A stretch of 64,000 nt of DNA from Agrobacterium tumefaciens (GTDB lineage Bacteria; Pseudomonadota; Alphaproteobacteria; Rhizobiales; Rhizobiaceae): positions 1,106,001 through 1,170,000 of the forward strand of contig CP048470.1 in NCBI GenBank assembly GCA_025559845.1, written 5' to 3'. Shown here piece after piece: positions 1 through 9,281 of this stretch; position 1 is the first letter of the stretch; every line of letters starts with the position of its first letter. The notes under the pieces were generated by a model, which saw nothing but the letters and a program-made list of their open reading frames with translations, made no database searches and was not told the DNA's origin. The position numbers and the translations under genes were made by a program.

Positions 1-156
1 CACCACTGGTCGCGAAACTTCGAATTCCATTGCCAGCTCATGTTCTGTCGGCAGGCGTTCGTCAGGCTTATAGGCACCGGATTTGATGGCCCTGTGCATG
101 CGCTCGAAAATGATGTCGGGAAGTGCCTTGCGTGCCGTTTCTCGTGTCAGCGCCAT
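1..156 (-). CDS. GntR-family (FadR-like) transcriptional regulator, N-terminal part, cut by window edge
   Basis: The reverse strand encodes 52 residues from an ATG at 156 and then runs off the left edge. The visible part holds the start of a winged-helix GntR domain: the DIIFERMHRAIKSGAYKPDERLPTE pattern is split here as DIIFERMHRAIKSG (residues 14-27) and YKPDERLPTEHELA (29-42), followed by FEVSRPVV, the typical recognition-helix start. The start is chosen because GGAGAG lies 8 bases upstream and the ATG sits 4 bases after the kinase stop, so the two genes are probably translationally coupled. It is likely the local regulator of the DUF1537 kinase operon. The effector domain is outside the window, so FadR versus other GntR subfamilies cannot be settled. 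Confidence 0.8.
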   Translation of the reverse strand, partial: MALTRETARKALPDIIFERMHRAIKSGAYKPDERLPTEHELAMEFEVSRPVV

Positions 157-160
157 CTTG

Positions 161-1201
161 TCAGCTCTCTCCAGCATCATGTCTGCCCAGCATCATCTTC
201 GCAATTTGCGTCAACGTCCCAGCTTGCCCAAAACCACCCGATTTCGCAATTATGCAATGGTCGCCCGAAACGCCGACACCCAGACCCGGCAGGCATTCAC
301 CTGCAAGGCGCAGCCGGGAAATGCCCATGGCACGAAGAACGGCTTCCGCCGTTGCGCCACCGGACAGAAGAAGCGTTCTGGCGCTCGCCGTCAACATCGG
401 CACGACACCTGCTGCAAGGTGATCGGATACATCCTGATGAGAACAGCTTTGCGATCCCTGCGTTGCCTGCACCAGAACAGGCCCGGACGTGTCAGCTTCA
501 TCCTGCGGCACGACGCCGTTCGGAGCGGCCAGCGTTCTTACCAGAGCTGCGGCAACAAGATGATCGATCTGTGAGAGGGTGATCGGGTCGCGTGAACCGA
601 TCACGAAAAGGCCCTTGCCTTCTGGCACCTCCGCAGGTTCGGTCGCTGTGCGGCCAGTCATCTGCTGGGCAAGCGCCTCCGCGAGACCCCGTGCCCCGAT
701 CAGCAGATCGACGCCATTCTCCTGCGCTTTCACAAGCGCAACGCGCAGATCTTCCTGTGAAGCGACATCAGGAACTGTGCTGCGTCCGGCATGTCTCCCT
801 AACGTCGCGCTGATCGATATGGGTTCATCGACACCAAAACCCTGCAGCGACCCATTGGCGACAACCCGGCCAAAATCCGGAATGGCGGGCACAACCAGTG
901 CTCGACCAAAAGAAATCGCGTCCAGTTCAGCCGCAATATGCCCTTTCAAACGGGAATCTATTTTTTTGAACAGCACGACATCGCCAGGCAGCAACGCCAA
1001 CAGCGTTTTTGTTCGGTGCTGCGCTTCCTCGGCTGTCCCATCGCGACAGCCAAGATTGACGCTCAGAACATCCGGAGCTTCCGCAAGAGCAGCTTGAACC
1101 CCGTCGAGATCCATGGCGATCTCCGTCACCAAGCCGCGTCCCGCGAAGGGAGCGGCGGCGTCCAAAGCACCGGTCAGATCATCGGCAAAGATTAACAGCA
1201 C
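161..1201 (-). CDS. DUF1537 four-carbon acid sugar kinase family protein
   Basis: The 346-residue protein starts with GTG. Its N-terminal motif FADDLTGALD (residues 5-14) is the hallmark of the DUF1537/OtnK-DtnK family, ATP-dependent kinases of four-carbon sugar acids such as threonate, erythronate and 2-oxo-tetronate. KKIDSRLKGH, near residue 95, matches the family substrate-domain motif. The C-terminal nucleotide-binding part has LLLSGGATAEAVLRAMG and SGGFGQAGTLTQI. At 346 residues it is shorter than the roughly 410-430 usual for the family, although both domains are recognisable. It is followed 4 bases later by a GntR regulator. The exact substrate cannot be read from sequence. Cytoplasmic. 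Confidence 0.82.
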   Translation of the reverse strand: MLLIFADDLTGALDAAAPFAGRGLVTEIAMDLDGVQAALAEAPDVLSVNLGCRDGTAEEAQHRTKTLLALLPGDVVLFKKIDSRLKGHIAAELDAISFGRALVVPAIPDFGRVVANGSLQGFGVDEPISISATLGRHAGRSTVPDVASQEDLRVALVKAQENGVDLLIGARGLAEALAQQMTGRTATEPAEVPEGKGLFVIGSRDPITLSQIDHLVAAALVRTLAAPNGVVPQDEADTSGPVLVQATQGSQSCSHQDVSDHLAAGVVPMLTASARTLLLSGGATAEAVLRAMGISRLRLAGECLPGLGVGVSGDHCIIAKSGGFGQAGTLTQIAKMMLGRHDAGES

Positions 1202-1221
1202 AGCTTAGATCCCAGAATAAG

Positions 1222-1293
1222 TTGTCATGTTTTTTCACTGTAAATGCGTTTATAATCAAATGAAAGAACGTTGTGAATAACAAACTATGACAA
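1222..1293 (-). promoter_or_regulatory. Candidate promoter and inverted-repeat operator of the kinase/GntR operon
   Basis: On the minus strand TTCACA (1277-1272) and TATAAA (1254-1249) are separated by 17 bases, a fair housekeeping promoter reading toward the kinase. It is bracketed by TTGTCAT at 1222-1228 and its reverse complement ATGACAA at 1287-1293. A pair of inverted heptamers flanking a promoter fits autoregulation by the GntR protein. The operator role is inference. Confidence 0.35.
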
Positions 1294-1413
1294 GTTCATT
1301 CCGGACGTTATGCAGCCCTTGGATGATTTCGTGCTTGAGAGAAGAAAAACGCATCTAGGGAGGCATCGATCCCATCGCTGCCAGACGGATTGCCTGTTCT
1401 GTCTCGGTCCGAC

Positions 1414-1449
1414 TACAAAATAAAAATGGCCGGCAGTTACCTGCCGGCC
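1414..1449 (-). terminator. Rho-independent terminator of the pentitol operon
   Basis: A perfect 9-bp stem, GGCCGGCAG (1428-1436) with CTGCCGGCC (1441-1449), encloses a 4-base loop. On the minus strand it is followed by ATTTTTATTTT (complement of 1417-1427). It lies 85 bases past the stop of the last pentitol gene and so ends that transcription unit. The plus strand lacks a T tract. Confidence 0.88.
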
Positions 1450-1533
1450 AAAAAGCAATCATTCGTCAACCGAGCCTGAGGCTGGCGCGCCTAAAGTGAA
1501 AAGCGCGGCGTTTACCACGCCGCCTTGGAGATC

Positions 1534-2259
1534 TCAGACCGCGAGGAAGCCGCCGTCAACTGGCAGAACGGCGCCCGAAATCATCCGGCTGTCGTCGGAG
1601 AGCAGAAGCGCGATGCTTTGCGCAACTTCTTCCGCCTCAGCGAAGCGGTTGAGCGGGTGGCGCACCATCATCGGATTGCTCTTTACCGGATCGCTCCAGG
1701 CTTCGGCGGCCAGTTCCGTCAAGGTGATCGTCGGGGCAACAGCATTCACGCGGATGCCGTGCGCACCAAGTTCCTTGGCCATCACGCGCGTCGCGCCTTC
1801 AAGGCCTGCCTTGGACGCGGCATAGCACAGATGATCCTGAAAACCACGATGGCCTGCAATCGACGTGATGTTGACAATCGCGCCGCCGCCGCCAGCAGCA
1901 ACACGCGCGCGCGCAAATTCCTGGCAGGTGATGAGTGCTGCGCGCAGATTGATGCCCAACACCGCCTCGTAGCCGGCCTCGGTCACATCAAGTACGCTTT
2001 CCAGCACGTTGATGCCGGCGCTGTTGATCAGAAAGTCGCAGGTACCAGCCTCTGCCATCGCGGCCCGGGTTGCTGCAGCATCGGCAAGATCGACACGGAT
2101 CGAGCGACCACCGATTTCCGCCTTCAGGCTGTCGAGGTCGGACTGTGTGCGGCTGAGCGCGACGACATCGGCTCCGCGTTCGGCCATAAGCCGGGCACAG
2201 GCGCGACCAATACCCTTGCCTGCACCGGTGATGATAACGGATTTACCGGAAAACTGCAT
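1534..2259 (-). CDS. Short-chain dehydrogenase, DCXR/L-xylulose reductase type
   Basis: The 241-residue classical SDR has the nucleotide motif TGAGKGIG (11-18), NSAG (79-82), catalytic Ser133, Tyr146 and Lys150 (YAASK), and a C-terminus LPVDGGF. The run VVALSRTQSDLDSL and the later TELAAEAWSDP and LLSDDSRMISG follow the dicarbonyl/L-xylulose reductase (DCXR) family closely. Such enzymes interconvert pentitols or tetritols and ketoses. Arg37 after the second strand suggests NADP(H) preference. It is the last gene of the operon, after the kinase, and a terminator follows. It probably handles a second polyol (xylitol, arabitol or threitol); which one is not readable. SDR assignment is firm, substrate is inference. 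Confidence 0.8.
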   Translation of the reverse strand: MQFSGKSVIITGAGKGIGRACARLMAERGADVVALSRTQSDLDSLKAEIGGRSIRVDLADAAATRAAMAEAGTCDFLINSAGINVLESVLDVTEAGYEAVLGINLRAALITCQEFARARVAAGGGGAIVNITSIAGHRGFQDHLCYAASKAGLEGATRVMAKELGAHGIRVNAVAPTITLTELAAEAWSDPVKSNPMMVRHPLNRFAEAEEVAQSIALLLSDDSRMISGAVLPVDGGFLAV

Positions 2260-2326
2260 GAAACCCTCGAAATGTTATGGCCCGCAAGCCGAAAGAGACG
2301 TCAAAGAAAAAGCCTGCCGAAACCGG

Positions 2327-3949
2327 TCAGTGCGACAGAAGTGCCGCGTCGTTGTCGCGAATCTGCCGCGCTGTGCGCTGCAACGTCAGGAAGGCGTCAT
2401 AACGAGCATTCTGCACAGCCTGCATCTTCACATCGGGTTCGCACCGCGTGGCAACACGTGACATGGCCGGCATCGCTGCACGCAAGTCAGGGAAAACGCC
2501 AGCCGCAACAGCACCGAGCATCGCAGACCCCAGAAGCACCGGCTCTTCGCACGCCGTAACTTCGATTGGGCAACCGGTGGCGTCGGCCAGAAGCTGGCGT
2601 GTCAGAGGATGTGCGCCAGCACCGCCGCTCACGCTGATCGTTTCAATCGGCGCGCCGTGACGTGCCTGTGTTTCAATGATCTGACGCAAGCCATATCCAA
2701 GACCGCATATGCCAGCCACATAGAGCGCAACCAGCGAGTCTGGTCCGGTTTCCATGCCGTAGCCCATGATGACCGCACGCGCATGCGGATCGGCAAACGG
2801 CGCACGATTGCCGAGAAACTCTGGGACGACATGCATTTCATCGGCCAGACGCACGGCCGCAGAGGCCGATCCGCCGAGTTCCAATGCCCTGTCGGCCAAC
2901 CATTGCGGCAACGACTTGCCCTCGGCTTTGGCCGAAGCTGTGGCTTCTGCAGTCGCGGGATGGAGCTGCACCAACTGGTCGATCGCGGCTCCGGCTGCGG
3001 ATTGTCCGCCTTCGTTCAGCCATGTCCCCGGTACCATCGCAGAGTAATAAGGGCCCCACACACCCGGCACGAAGGCGGGTTCGGCCGTGGTGGTCATGGT
3101 GCAGGACGACGTGCCGAAGACATAACCGAGGCAGCGGAAAGCATCACCGCCTGCTGCGACCGTTCCGATGCCACCGGCATGTGCATCGATAAGCCCGGCG
3201 GCAACCGCAGTACCGGGGCGCAGGCCCATGGCTTTTGCTGCAGCCTCATTCAGACCGCTTCCGAGAGCCGTACCCGGATGGACGACGCTCTGCCCGATAC
3301 GGGCGAAGCCCTGGTCGACAAGATCGCCGAGTCCAATTTGGCGAAAATACCCTGCATCCCAGCGCTCTTCATGCGCCAGATAGGTCCATTTGCAGGTCAC
3401 GGTGCAGGCGGAGCGATCCAGCGCGCCACTGGCTTTCCACGTCAGAAAATCTGTCAGGTCAAAAAAATGTTCGGCGCGAACGTAGGTCTCTGGCCGGTTC
3501 TCGCGCAGCCACACCAGTTTCGGCGTTTCCATTTCCGGGGAAATGCGGCCGCCGACATACTTCAGTACGTCGTGACCTTCGGCATTGATACGCTCCGCCT
3601 GGACGACCGCGCGATGATCCATCCAGACGATGATATCGCGTTCAGGGTGAGCTGGATCGCCAACCGGCAAGGTTTCATTGTTCGGGCCACGCACGACGAG
3701 CGAGCAGGTTGCGTCAAAGCCGATGCCGGCGACCGCAGCCGGGTCAATCCCGGCGCGGGTTACGCTTTCCTGAACGGATTCGCAGACGGCCTGCCAAACC
3801 TGTTCGCTCGATTGTTCCACGATGCCGCCATCCTCGCGGTGCATGGCAAGGGGCCGCCGGGCCGTGGCCAGCAAGCCGCCCGCCGCGTCGAACACACCCG
3901 CTCGCGCTGAGCCTGTTCCGACATCGACACCGATCAGATATTGCGCCAT
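2327..3949 (-). CDS. FGGY-family carbohydrate kinase, D-ribulokinase type
   Basis: The 540-residue protein begins with LIGVDVGTGSARAGVFD (5-21), the phosphate-1 motif of the FGGY ATPase fold. It later has IVWMDHRA, and AAGLIDAHAGG in the second domain, as in the pentulose kinase branch (human FGGY and bacterial ribitol-operon D-ribulokinases). The length fits that branch better than xylulokinases (about 490). It would phosphorylate D-ribulose made by the adjacent ribitol 2-dehydrogenase to D-ribulose 5-phosphate. The gene sits 26 bases after the dehydrogenase, with a GGAGAACTGCG-type ribosome site. D-ribulose is the favoured substrate from context; another ketopentose is possible. Confidence 0.85.
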   Translation of the reverse strand: MAQYLIGVDVGTGSARAGVFDAAGGLLATARRPLAMHREDGGIVEQSSEQVWQAVCESVQESVTRAGIDPAAVAGIGFDATCSLVVRGPNNETLPVGDPAHPERDIIVWMDHRAVVQAERINAEGHDVLKYVGGRISPEMETPKLVWLRENRPETYVRAEHFFDLTDFLTWKASGALDRSACTVTCKWTYLAHEERWDAGYFRQIGLGDLVDQGFARIGQSVVHPGTALGSGLNEAAAKAMGLRPGTAVAAGLIDAHAGGIGTVAAGGDAFRCLGYVFGTSSCTMTTTAEPAFVPGVWGPYYSAMVPGTWLNEGGQSAAGAAIDQLVQLHPATAEATASAKAEGKSLPQWLADRALELGGSASAAVRLADEMHVVPEFLGNRAPFADPHARAVIMGYGMETGPDSLVALYVAGICGLGYGLRQIIETQARHGAPIETISVSGGAGAHPLTRQLLADATGCPIEVTACEEPVLLGSAMLGAVAAGVFPDLRAAMPAMSRVATRCEPDVKMQAVQNARYDAFLTLQRTARQIRDNDAALLSH

Positions 3950-3975
3950 CGCAGTTCTCCTTTTTTACAACCGGC

Positions 3976-4707
3976 TCAGACGCGGTCGAAGTTGGTCGGC
4001 AGGACCAGCATATCGCGGATCGTGACCGTGCGCTTGCGGGTCAGCATGTAGACAACCGCGTCTGCGACTTCGCTGGCATCGATGAGGCTGCCGGATTCCT
4101 TGGCCTTGCGGAGATTTTCTTCCGGCCAGTCAGCCAGCAGCGCCGAAACGACCGGACCAGGCGAAACCTGGGCAACACGCACACCATGCGGGATCATCTG
4201 GCGACGCATGCCCTGAACGAAGCTGGTGATCGCCCACTTCGAACCCGAATAGACCGGCTCCCAATAGGTCGGGAAATGACCGGCGATCGAGCATGTGACA
4301 ACGATGTCGCCAGTCTTGCGCTCGCTCATGTGCGGGACAACGGCCTGAACATTCTTCATCACCGCGTTGACGTTGAGGTTCAACATGCGGTCGATCGCTT
4401 CAGGTGTCGTCTCGGAGAGTTCGCCGCCAATATAGGTGCCAGCGTTGCAGTACAGGATATCGATATGATCGACCTTCTGCAGGATTTCCGGCACCATCGC
4501 GTTGCAGCTATCTGCGTCCAGCAGGTTGGTGACCTGCGGAATAGCCTTCTCGCCCAGCTTGCCGGCAAGTTCTTTCAAGGCAGCTTCATTCCAGTCGACC
4601 ATGACCACAGTCGCACCCTGCGCCAGCAGAGCTTCAGTGGTGGCGAGACCGATCCCCGATGCTGCGCCGGTGATGACGGCGATCTTGCCTTGCAATGATT
4701 CAGACAT
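3976..4707 (-). CDS. rbtD: Ribitol 2-dehydrogenase (SDR family)
   Basis: The 243-residue SDR carries TGAASGIG (13-20), an acidic Asp38 at the end of strand 2 (NAD preference), CNAGTYIGG (87-95), Ser140, Tyr153 and Lys157. The stretches NAGTYIGG, WEPVYSGSK, SPGPVVSALLADWP and TVRDxLVLP-like TVTIRDMLVLP parallel the Klebsiella ribitol dehydrogenase, which I recall well enough to call the family. It oxidises ribitol to D-ribulose in the cytoplasm. It lies between the importer permease and the D-ribulokinase-type kinase, exactly where a ribitol pathway would need it. Start ATG has GGAG upstream. Activity on other pentitols is likely too. Confidence 0.85.
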   Translation of the reverse strand: MSESLQGKIAVITGAASGIGLATTEALLAQGATVVMVDWNEAALKELAGKLGEKAIPQVTNLLDADSCNAMVPEILQKVDHIDILYCNAGTYIGGELSETTPEAIDRMLNLNVNAVMKNVQAVVPHMSERKTGDIVVTCSIAGHFPTYWEPVYSGSKWAITSFVQGMRRQMIPHGVRVAQVSPGPVVSALLADWPEENLRKAKESGSLIDASEVADAVVYMLTRKRTVTIRDMLVLPTNFDRV

Positions 4708-4743
4708 TCCATTCTCCTGTTTTGGAAAGATTCCGGGGCTGGC

Positions 4744-5727
4744 TCAACGCCACTCGCGCCCGATATAGATGGCCAGCAGGATGATGCCGCCCTTGATGAC
4801 GTCCTGCAGGTAGGGGTTGATGCCCATGAGGTTGAGGCCGTTGTTGAGGATGCCAAGCAGCACCGCACCGATCAGCGTGCCCAGGATCAGGCCACGGCCG
4901 CCGGCAATCGCCGTACCGCCAAGCACGACTGCCGCAATGGCATCGAGCTCGAAGCCGACACCGGCATTCGGCTGACCGCTCATCAAACGACCGATCAGGA
5001 TCATTGCGGCAATTGCCGAGGTGAAACCGGAAATACCGTAGACGGCCAGCTTCACACGGCGTGTCTTGACGCCGGAAAGACGCGCGGCATTTTCATTGCC
5101 GCCGAGTGCGTAGACATGCCGGCCGAAAGCGGTGCGCTGCAGAAGCACCCAAGCAAGGGCGTAAACAACGACCATGATAACGACTGGCACCGGGATGACA
5201 CCAATGCGGCCGACGCCAAACCAGGAAATCCAGCTTGGAATGCCACTGACCGGATAACCGCCGGAATAGATGAGGCCGAGACCGCGTGCCATGCCCATGG
5301 TTGCCAGTGTCACGATGATCGCAGGCATCTTGCCCCATGCGACCAGCACACCATTGATCAGACCGATACCCAGGCCGATGAACAGGCCGATCACCAGTGC
5401 CAGTTCAGCAGGCAGGCCCGATTTGACCATCAGACCGGCACTCAAGGTGCCAACCAAAGCCATAACAGCGCCAACAGACAGATCGATACCGCCCGTTAGG
5501 ATTACGAAGGTCATGCCTACGGCGAGGATGCCGACGACCGAGACCTGACGCAGCACGTTCATGATGTTGCCGAGGCTGAAGAAGTTATCGCTTGCAAGCG
5601 ACATCAGCACGGAAACGACGATGAGGCCGATCAGCGGCAGGGCCAGCGGTGATTGCAGCACGCGCAGAATGTTCAGCCCGCCGGACTTACCGGCGGCTTC
5701 GGTGTTTGCATCATACGACATGTTCAA
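4744..5727 (-). CDS. Sugar/polyol ABC transporter permease (RbsC type)
   Basis: The 327-residue inner-membrane protein has about nine to ten hydrophobic segments. Its [15 protein letters not shown] motif (about residues 78-92) and [22 protein letters not shown] near the C-terminus are diagnostic of ribose/xylose-type permeases of the carbohydrate uptake-2 family. Its start overlaps the end of the ATPase gene by 17 bases, so the two are co-translated. With the neighbouring ATPase and binding protein it forms a complete importer, predicted to bring in a pentitol such as ribitol or xylitol. Confidence 0.9.
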   Translation of the reverse strand: MNMSYDANTEAAGKSGGLNILRVLQSPLALPLIGLIVVSVLMSLASDNFFSLGNIMNVLRQVSVVGILAVGMTFVILTGGIDLSVGAVMALVGTLSAGLMVKSGLPAELALVIGLFIGLGIGLINGVLVAWGKMPAIIVTLATMGMARGLGLIYSGGYPVSGIPSWISWFGVGRIGVIPVPVVIMVVVYALAWVLLQRTAFGRHVYALGGNENAARLSGVKTRRVKLAVYGISGFTSAIAAMILIGRLMSGQPNAGVGFELDAIAAVVLGGTAIAGGRGLILGTLIGAVLLGILNNGLNLMGINPYLQDVIKGGIILLAIYIGREWR

Positions 5728-7213
5728 CTCTCCCCGTCGTTGCGTGGGTCATTATTGTTTCGGAATTGACGTCTTCGCCCTGAACGGTGGCGACGATCCC
5801 GCCGGAGCGGAACACGCAGACACGGTCGGACATGCCGATCACTTCGGGCAGTTCAGACGAAATCATGATGATCGAGTAACCCTTGGCGGTGAACTCGCGC
5901 ATCAGGGCGTAAATCTCGGCCTTGGCGCCAACATCGATGCCGCGCGTCGGCTCGTCGAAAATCAGCACCTGCATGTCATGGTTCAGCCAGCGGGCAATGA
6001 CCACTTTCTGCTGGTTGCCACCGGAAAGCGTGTCGACCCTTGCCAGCGGCCCCTGGGCCTTGACGCGCACCTGGCCCATGGCAGTGCGCGTGCAATCCAT
6101 TTCTTTCTTCAAATCGATGAACCAGTGGTTCTTGCGATATTTGCAATAATTGTTGAGCGAGATGTTCTGCAGGATCGAGAAGCTGGTGATCAGTCCCTCG
6201 TCCTTGCGGCTCTCCGGCAAGAGACCGATGCCATTTTCAAGTCCCTCATCAGGACCGGAAATGCGTTTCTCCACGCCATTCAGACGGATCTTGCAGCGTG
6301 CCGCGGAATAGGCGCCAAGCATGGCGAGGACGGTTTCCGTGCGACCCGAACCGACAAGTCCGGCAAAGCCCAAGATTTCGCCCTTGCGTAGTGCAAACCG
6401 CGAAATCGGCCCGCCTTTCTTGAGCTGGATTTCCTCAGCCTCGATAACAAGCGGCAGGGCCGGATCGAGTGTCGGCTTGGGCGGAAAGCTGTTTTCGATG
6501 CGGCGACCGACCATCATTTCGACCAGCCGGTCGTTATCGACGTCCGATACTGCGCAGGAACCGATGAACTCGCCATCGCGCAATACAGTGATGCGGTCGC
6601 AGATCTCGAAGATTTCTTCCAGATGGTGCGAAATGAAGATGATCGCGACGCCCTGCTTGCGCAGTTCGCGCATGACCTTGAAGAGATGCTCGACTTCCGA
6701 GGGTGTCAGCGTCGCGGTCGGCTCGTCCAGCACGAGGATGCGCGCATCCAGCGACAGAGCCTTGGCGATTTCAACAAACTGCTGTTCGGCGACCGACAGG
6801 CGATGAACCGGCACGTCGAGCGGCACATCGACGGACAGCCTGCCCATGATCTCGGCGGCGCGCTGACGCATGGCCTTGCGATTGAGCAGACCAAAGGCAC
6901 CGCGCATCTCGCGGGCGAGGAACATGTTGTCCACCGCATCCAGATAGGGGATCAGGCTGAATTCCTGAAAGACGATGCCGATACCGGCCGCGATCGCCTC
7001 ATCGTAATTGGCAAACTGATGGGCGACACCTTCGATATGTATCTCGCCTTCAGACGGCTTGATGATGCCGCAGAGAATTTTCATCAAGGTCGACTTGCCA
7101 GCGCCGTTCTCGCCGAGAAGCGCATGAACTTCGCCCGTACGGACGTCGAGATCAACGCCGTGCAGGACCTCGATCTTGCCGAAACTCTTTTTTATTCCGT
7201 TCAGCTTCAGCAT
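5711..7213 (-). CDS. Sugar/polyol ABC transporter ATP-binding protein (RbsA type, duplicated)
   Basis: The 500-residue protein has two ABC domains, typical of RbsA/XylG/AraG. The N-terminal half has Walker [10 protein letters not shown] (34-42), a degenerate signature [15 protein letters not shown] and Walker [13 protein letters not shown]. The C-terminal half has a degenerate Walker [10 protein letters not shown] but an intact signature [15 protein letters not shown] and [12 protein letters not shown]. This asymmetric pattern (one site degenerate in each half) is normal in the family and not a sign of decay. It energises the importer made with the downstream permease and upstream binding protein. 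Confidence 0.92.
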   Translation of the reverse strand: MLKLNGIKKSFGKIEVLHGVDLDVRTGEVHALLGENGAGKSTLMKILCGIIKPSEGEIHIEGVAHQFANYDEAIAAGIGIVFQEFSLIPYLDAVDNMFLAREMRGAFGLLNRKAMRQRAAEIMGRLSVDVPLDVPVHRLSVAEQQFVEIAKALSLDARILVLDEPTATLTPSEVEHLFKVMRELRKQGVAIIFISHHLEEIFEICDRITVLRDGEFIGSCAVSDVDNDRLVEMMVGRRIENSFPPKPTLDPALPLVIEAEEIQLKKGGPISRFALRKGEILGFAGLVGSGRTETVLAMLGAYSAARCKIRLNGVEKRISGPDEGLENGIGLLPESRKDEGLITSFSILQNISLNNYCKYRKNHWFIDLKKEMDCTRTAMGQVRVKAQGPLARVDTLSGGNQQKVVIARWLNHDMQVLIFDEPTRGIDVGAKAEIYALMREFTAKGYSIIMISSELPEVIGMSDRVCVFRSGGIVATVQGEDVNSETIMTHATTGRVEHVV

Positions 7214-7296
7214 TTCGCCCTCCTGAATGGTTCGGACCTAGAGGGCGGTGCGTCCTGATGGACGGTCGCAGGCCGCTCTAACGTATTTTACATCTA

Positions 7297-7340
7297 CGCA
7301 TCGCGCATCATCACGACTGATCGTGTTTCTGCGCGATGCG
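7297..7340 (-). promoter_or_regulatory. Long hairpin between the binding-protein and ATPase genes
   Basis: CGCATCGCGCA (7297-7307) and TGCGCGATGCG (7330-7340) are perfect inverted repeats of 11 bp. Inside them a second stem, CACGA/TCGTG, closes the loop. No T tract follows on the minus strand. Such 3' hairpins after binding-protein genes usually stabilise the upstream mRNA and lower downstream expression, giving excess binding protein. Role inferred, structure seen. Confidence 0.6.
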
Positions 7341-7392
7341 ATAGGGTGCTCCGCCCCCAGTCAAGGACCGAGGACGGAGCTGGGAGGAACTG

Positions 7393-8298
7393 TTACCAGC
7401 TGAAATCAGCGGCGTTTTTGCTGTCCACGACCATAACGTCGATCGGAACTTCCTTCGGCACGACGCGAGCGCCCCACTTCTGGGCAAGCGCCATGGCAAG
7501 GCCGACGCGAACCTGGTCACGCGGGAACTGAGCCGTGGTCTGGATGAAAGGCGTGCCGTCAGCAATGGCCTTGACCGCTTCCGGTGCACCATCAACCGAG
7601 GTCAGCTTGATGTCCTTGCCGGAACCCTGAATAGCGGCCATGGCGCCCATTGCACCACCGTCATTGACCGAGAAGATGCCGGCCAGGTTCGGGTGCGACT
7701 GGATCATGTTTTCCACGACGCCGAGAGCAACCGAGCGGTCCTGACGACCGTTCTGGGTGTCAACGAGTTTGATCTCAGGGAATTCAGCGAGTGCTGCCTT
7801 GCAACCTTCAACACGCTGCAGGATCGGAACAACCGGAATGCCGTCGAGGATCGCAACTTCGCCCTTGCCGCCGAGCGTGTCACCCAGGTACTTGCACGAC
7901 ATGTAACCGGCGTCGCGGTTCTTGGAACCAACGAAGGTATCGACCGGGCCATTGGCGTTTGCGTCAACAGCAACAACGGTTACACCGGCAGCCTTTGCGG
8001 CATGGACGGCGGCTTCGATGCCGGCACTATCGGTCGGGTTGAGAAGCAGAATGTCGATCTTCTGCTGCAGCATGTCTTCAACGTCGGAAATCTGCTTTGC
8101 CACGTCGTGACCGGCGTCGGTTACGACCACATCCGCACCGATGCTGGCGGCAGCTTCTTTCAGCGCTTCCTGCATGGAAACGAAATAGGGGTTGTTCAGC
8201 TCCTGAAAGGTCATGCCGATCTTGAGCTTGTCCTGGGCAACGGCAGGAGCGGCGATCAGCGCCAATGCGACGGAAGCTGTAAGAAGAGACAATTTCAT
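7393..8298 (-). CDS. Sugar/polyol ABC transporter periplasmic binding protein (RbsB type)
   Basis: The 301-residue protein opens with a Sec signal peptide (MKLSLLTASVALALIAAP) with cleavage predicted after AVA at about residue 21. The mature part starts KLKIGMTFQELNNPYFVSM, the classical start of ribose-type binding proteins (Peripla_BP_4). Its DAGHDVAKQISDVEDMLQQKIDILLLNP and SVDGAPEAVKAIADG runs agree. GGGAGG lies 8 bases before the ATG. It is the first importer gene, behind the AraC regulator. The ligand is predicted to be a pentitol from the dehydrogenases in the operon. Confidence 0.92.
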   Translation of the reverse strand: MKLSLLTASVALALIAAPAVAQDKLKIGMTFQELNNPYFVSMQEALKEAAASIGADVVVTDAGHDVAKQISDVEDMLQQKIDILLLNPTDSAGIEAAVHAAKAAGVTVVAVDANANGPVDTFVGSKNRDAGYMSCKYLGDTLGGKGEVAILDGIPVVPILQRVEGCKAALAEFPEIKLVDTQNGRQDRSVALGVVENMIQSHPNLAGIFSVNDGGAMGAMAAIQGSGKDIKLTSVDGAPEAVKAIADGTPFIQTTAQFPRDQVRVGLAMALAQKWGARVVPKEVPIDVMVVDSKNAADFSW

Positions 8299-8396
8299 GT
8301 AATTTCCTCCCTTGGGATAATTGCGGACAGCACATGTCCGTTTCCGGATGGCGCCATGCCGCCCGAATTGGTTGAAATCAGTGGTGTCGTGTCATG

Positions 8397-9281
8397 TTAC
8401 TCCGCCATGACGAACGCCTTTTGGGCCGCGAATGTCGTGCGGAATTGGGATGGAGACATTCCCTTGAACTTCAGGAAATGCCGGTTGAAATTCGAAAGGT
8501 TCGAGAACCCGACATCGTAGCAGATTTCTGCAACCTTGACGTCCTGATCGGTGAGCAGCATCTGGCAGGCGAGATCGATCCGCAGCTGATTGCGATAACG
8601 CACCAGGGTCGTTCCGGTATGGCGCTTGAAGGCGCGGGAAAACGCACTCTGGCTTTGCCCGACCATTTCGGCCAACTCGCCCTCCTCGATCTGCTCGGTC
8701 AGATGTTCACGCAAGTGCGACAAGGCGCGGTTGATGCCGCTATCGCCAATGCCCGTCAGATCAAGCTCGAAGCTAAGGCTCGCCAGAACTTCATAATGCG
8801 GCGCATTGACCAGGAGATCGAGAATTTCCCAGAACAGTGCGAGGCGCGCCATACCCTGCGCCTCCAGCAACCGCTCCATCACCGGGCGCACCTTGGCGCT
8901 GGTTTCCTCATCGAACAGCAGACCCCGGCGGCTACGCTCAAGCAGCGGACGAAGCGCGTCCATTTCCGGCATCGACGAGCAGGCGTCCTCGATGAACGGC
9001 TCGGGAAACTGGATAACCAGAGAGCGGGCTGGCACAACCTCGCCGGGCTCGATCTCGCTGATCCAGTTCTGCGGCAGGTTGGGGCCCGTCATGATGAGCT
9101 GGCCTGGGCCAAAGCTGCCGACGAAGTCGCCGATATAGAACGTGCCCGATGTCGCTACTACGAGGTGGATTTCATATTCGGGGTGGTAATGCCAGCGCAC
9201 CGTGCGGAACGGATAGCCATGCCGCCAGGCAGCGAAGGATTCGCCCTTGCGTATATGGACAAGTTCCAGATCGGGTTGCAT
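8397..9281 (-). CDS. AraC-family transcriptional regulator of the pentitol operon
   Basis: The 294-residue protein has an N-terminal cupin-like sensor (HYHPEYEIHLVVATSGTFYIGD) and a C-terminal double helix-turn-helix (about 195-290) ending VGFSNLSNFNRHFLKFKGMSPSQFR, the AraC consensus. I place the start at the ATG at 9281 rather than the GTG at 9302, because GGGAGAGG lies just before 9281 and would otherwise be coding. It lies directly upstream of, and on the same strand as, the importer genes, so it likely controls this operon in response to the imported polyol or an oxidised product. Confidence 0.85.
   Translation of the reverse strand: MQPDLELVHIRKGESFAAWRHGYPFRTVRWHYHPEYEIHLVVATSGTFYIGDFVGSFGPGQLIMTGPNLPQNWISEIEPGEVVPARSLVIQFPEPFIEDACSSMPEMDALRPLLERSRRGLLFDEETSAKVRPVMERLLEAQGMARLALFWEILDLLVNAPHYEVLASLSFELDLTGIGDSGINRALSHLREHLTEQIEEGELAEMVGQSQSAFSRAFKRHTGTTLVRYRNQLRIDLACQMLLTDQDVKVAEICYDVGFSNLSNFNRHFLKFKGMSPSQFRTTFAAQKAFVMAE

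Larger units (their letters stand above)
1202..1533. other. Intergenic region: promoter of the DUF1537/GntR operon and terminator of the pentitol operon
   Basis: No coding sequence is supported here. The part next to the kinase is AT-rich and carries a candidate minus-strand promoter with flanking inverted heptamers. The part next to the short-chain dehydrogenase carries an intrinsic terminator. The middle (about 1295-1410) shows nothing I can assign. Confidence 0.6.

Noticed and set aside
5711..7213. Degenerate Walker A and signature motifs as signs of a decaying ATPase gene
   Set aside because: Each half has one degenerate site, the normal pattern of RbsA/XylG-type duplicated ATPases.
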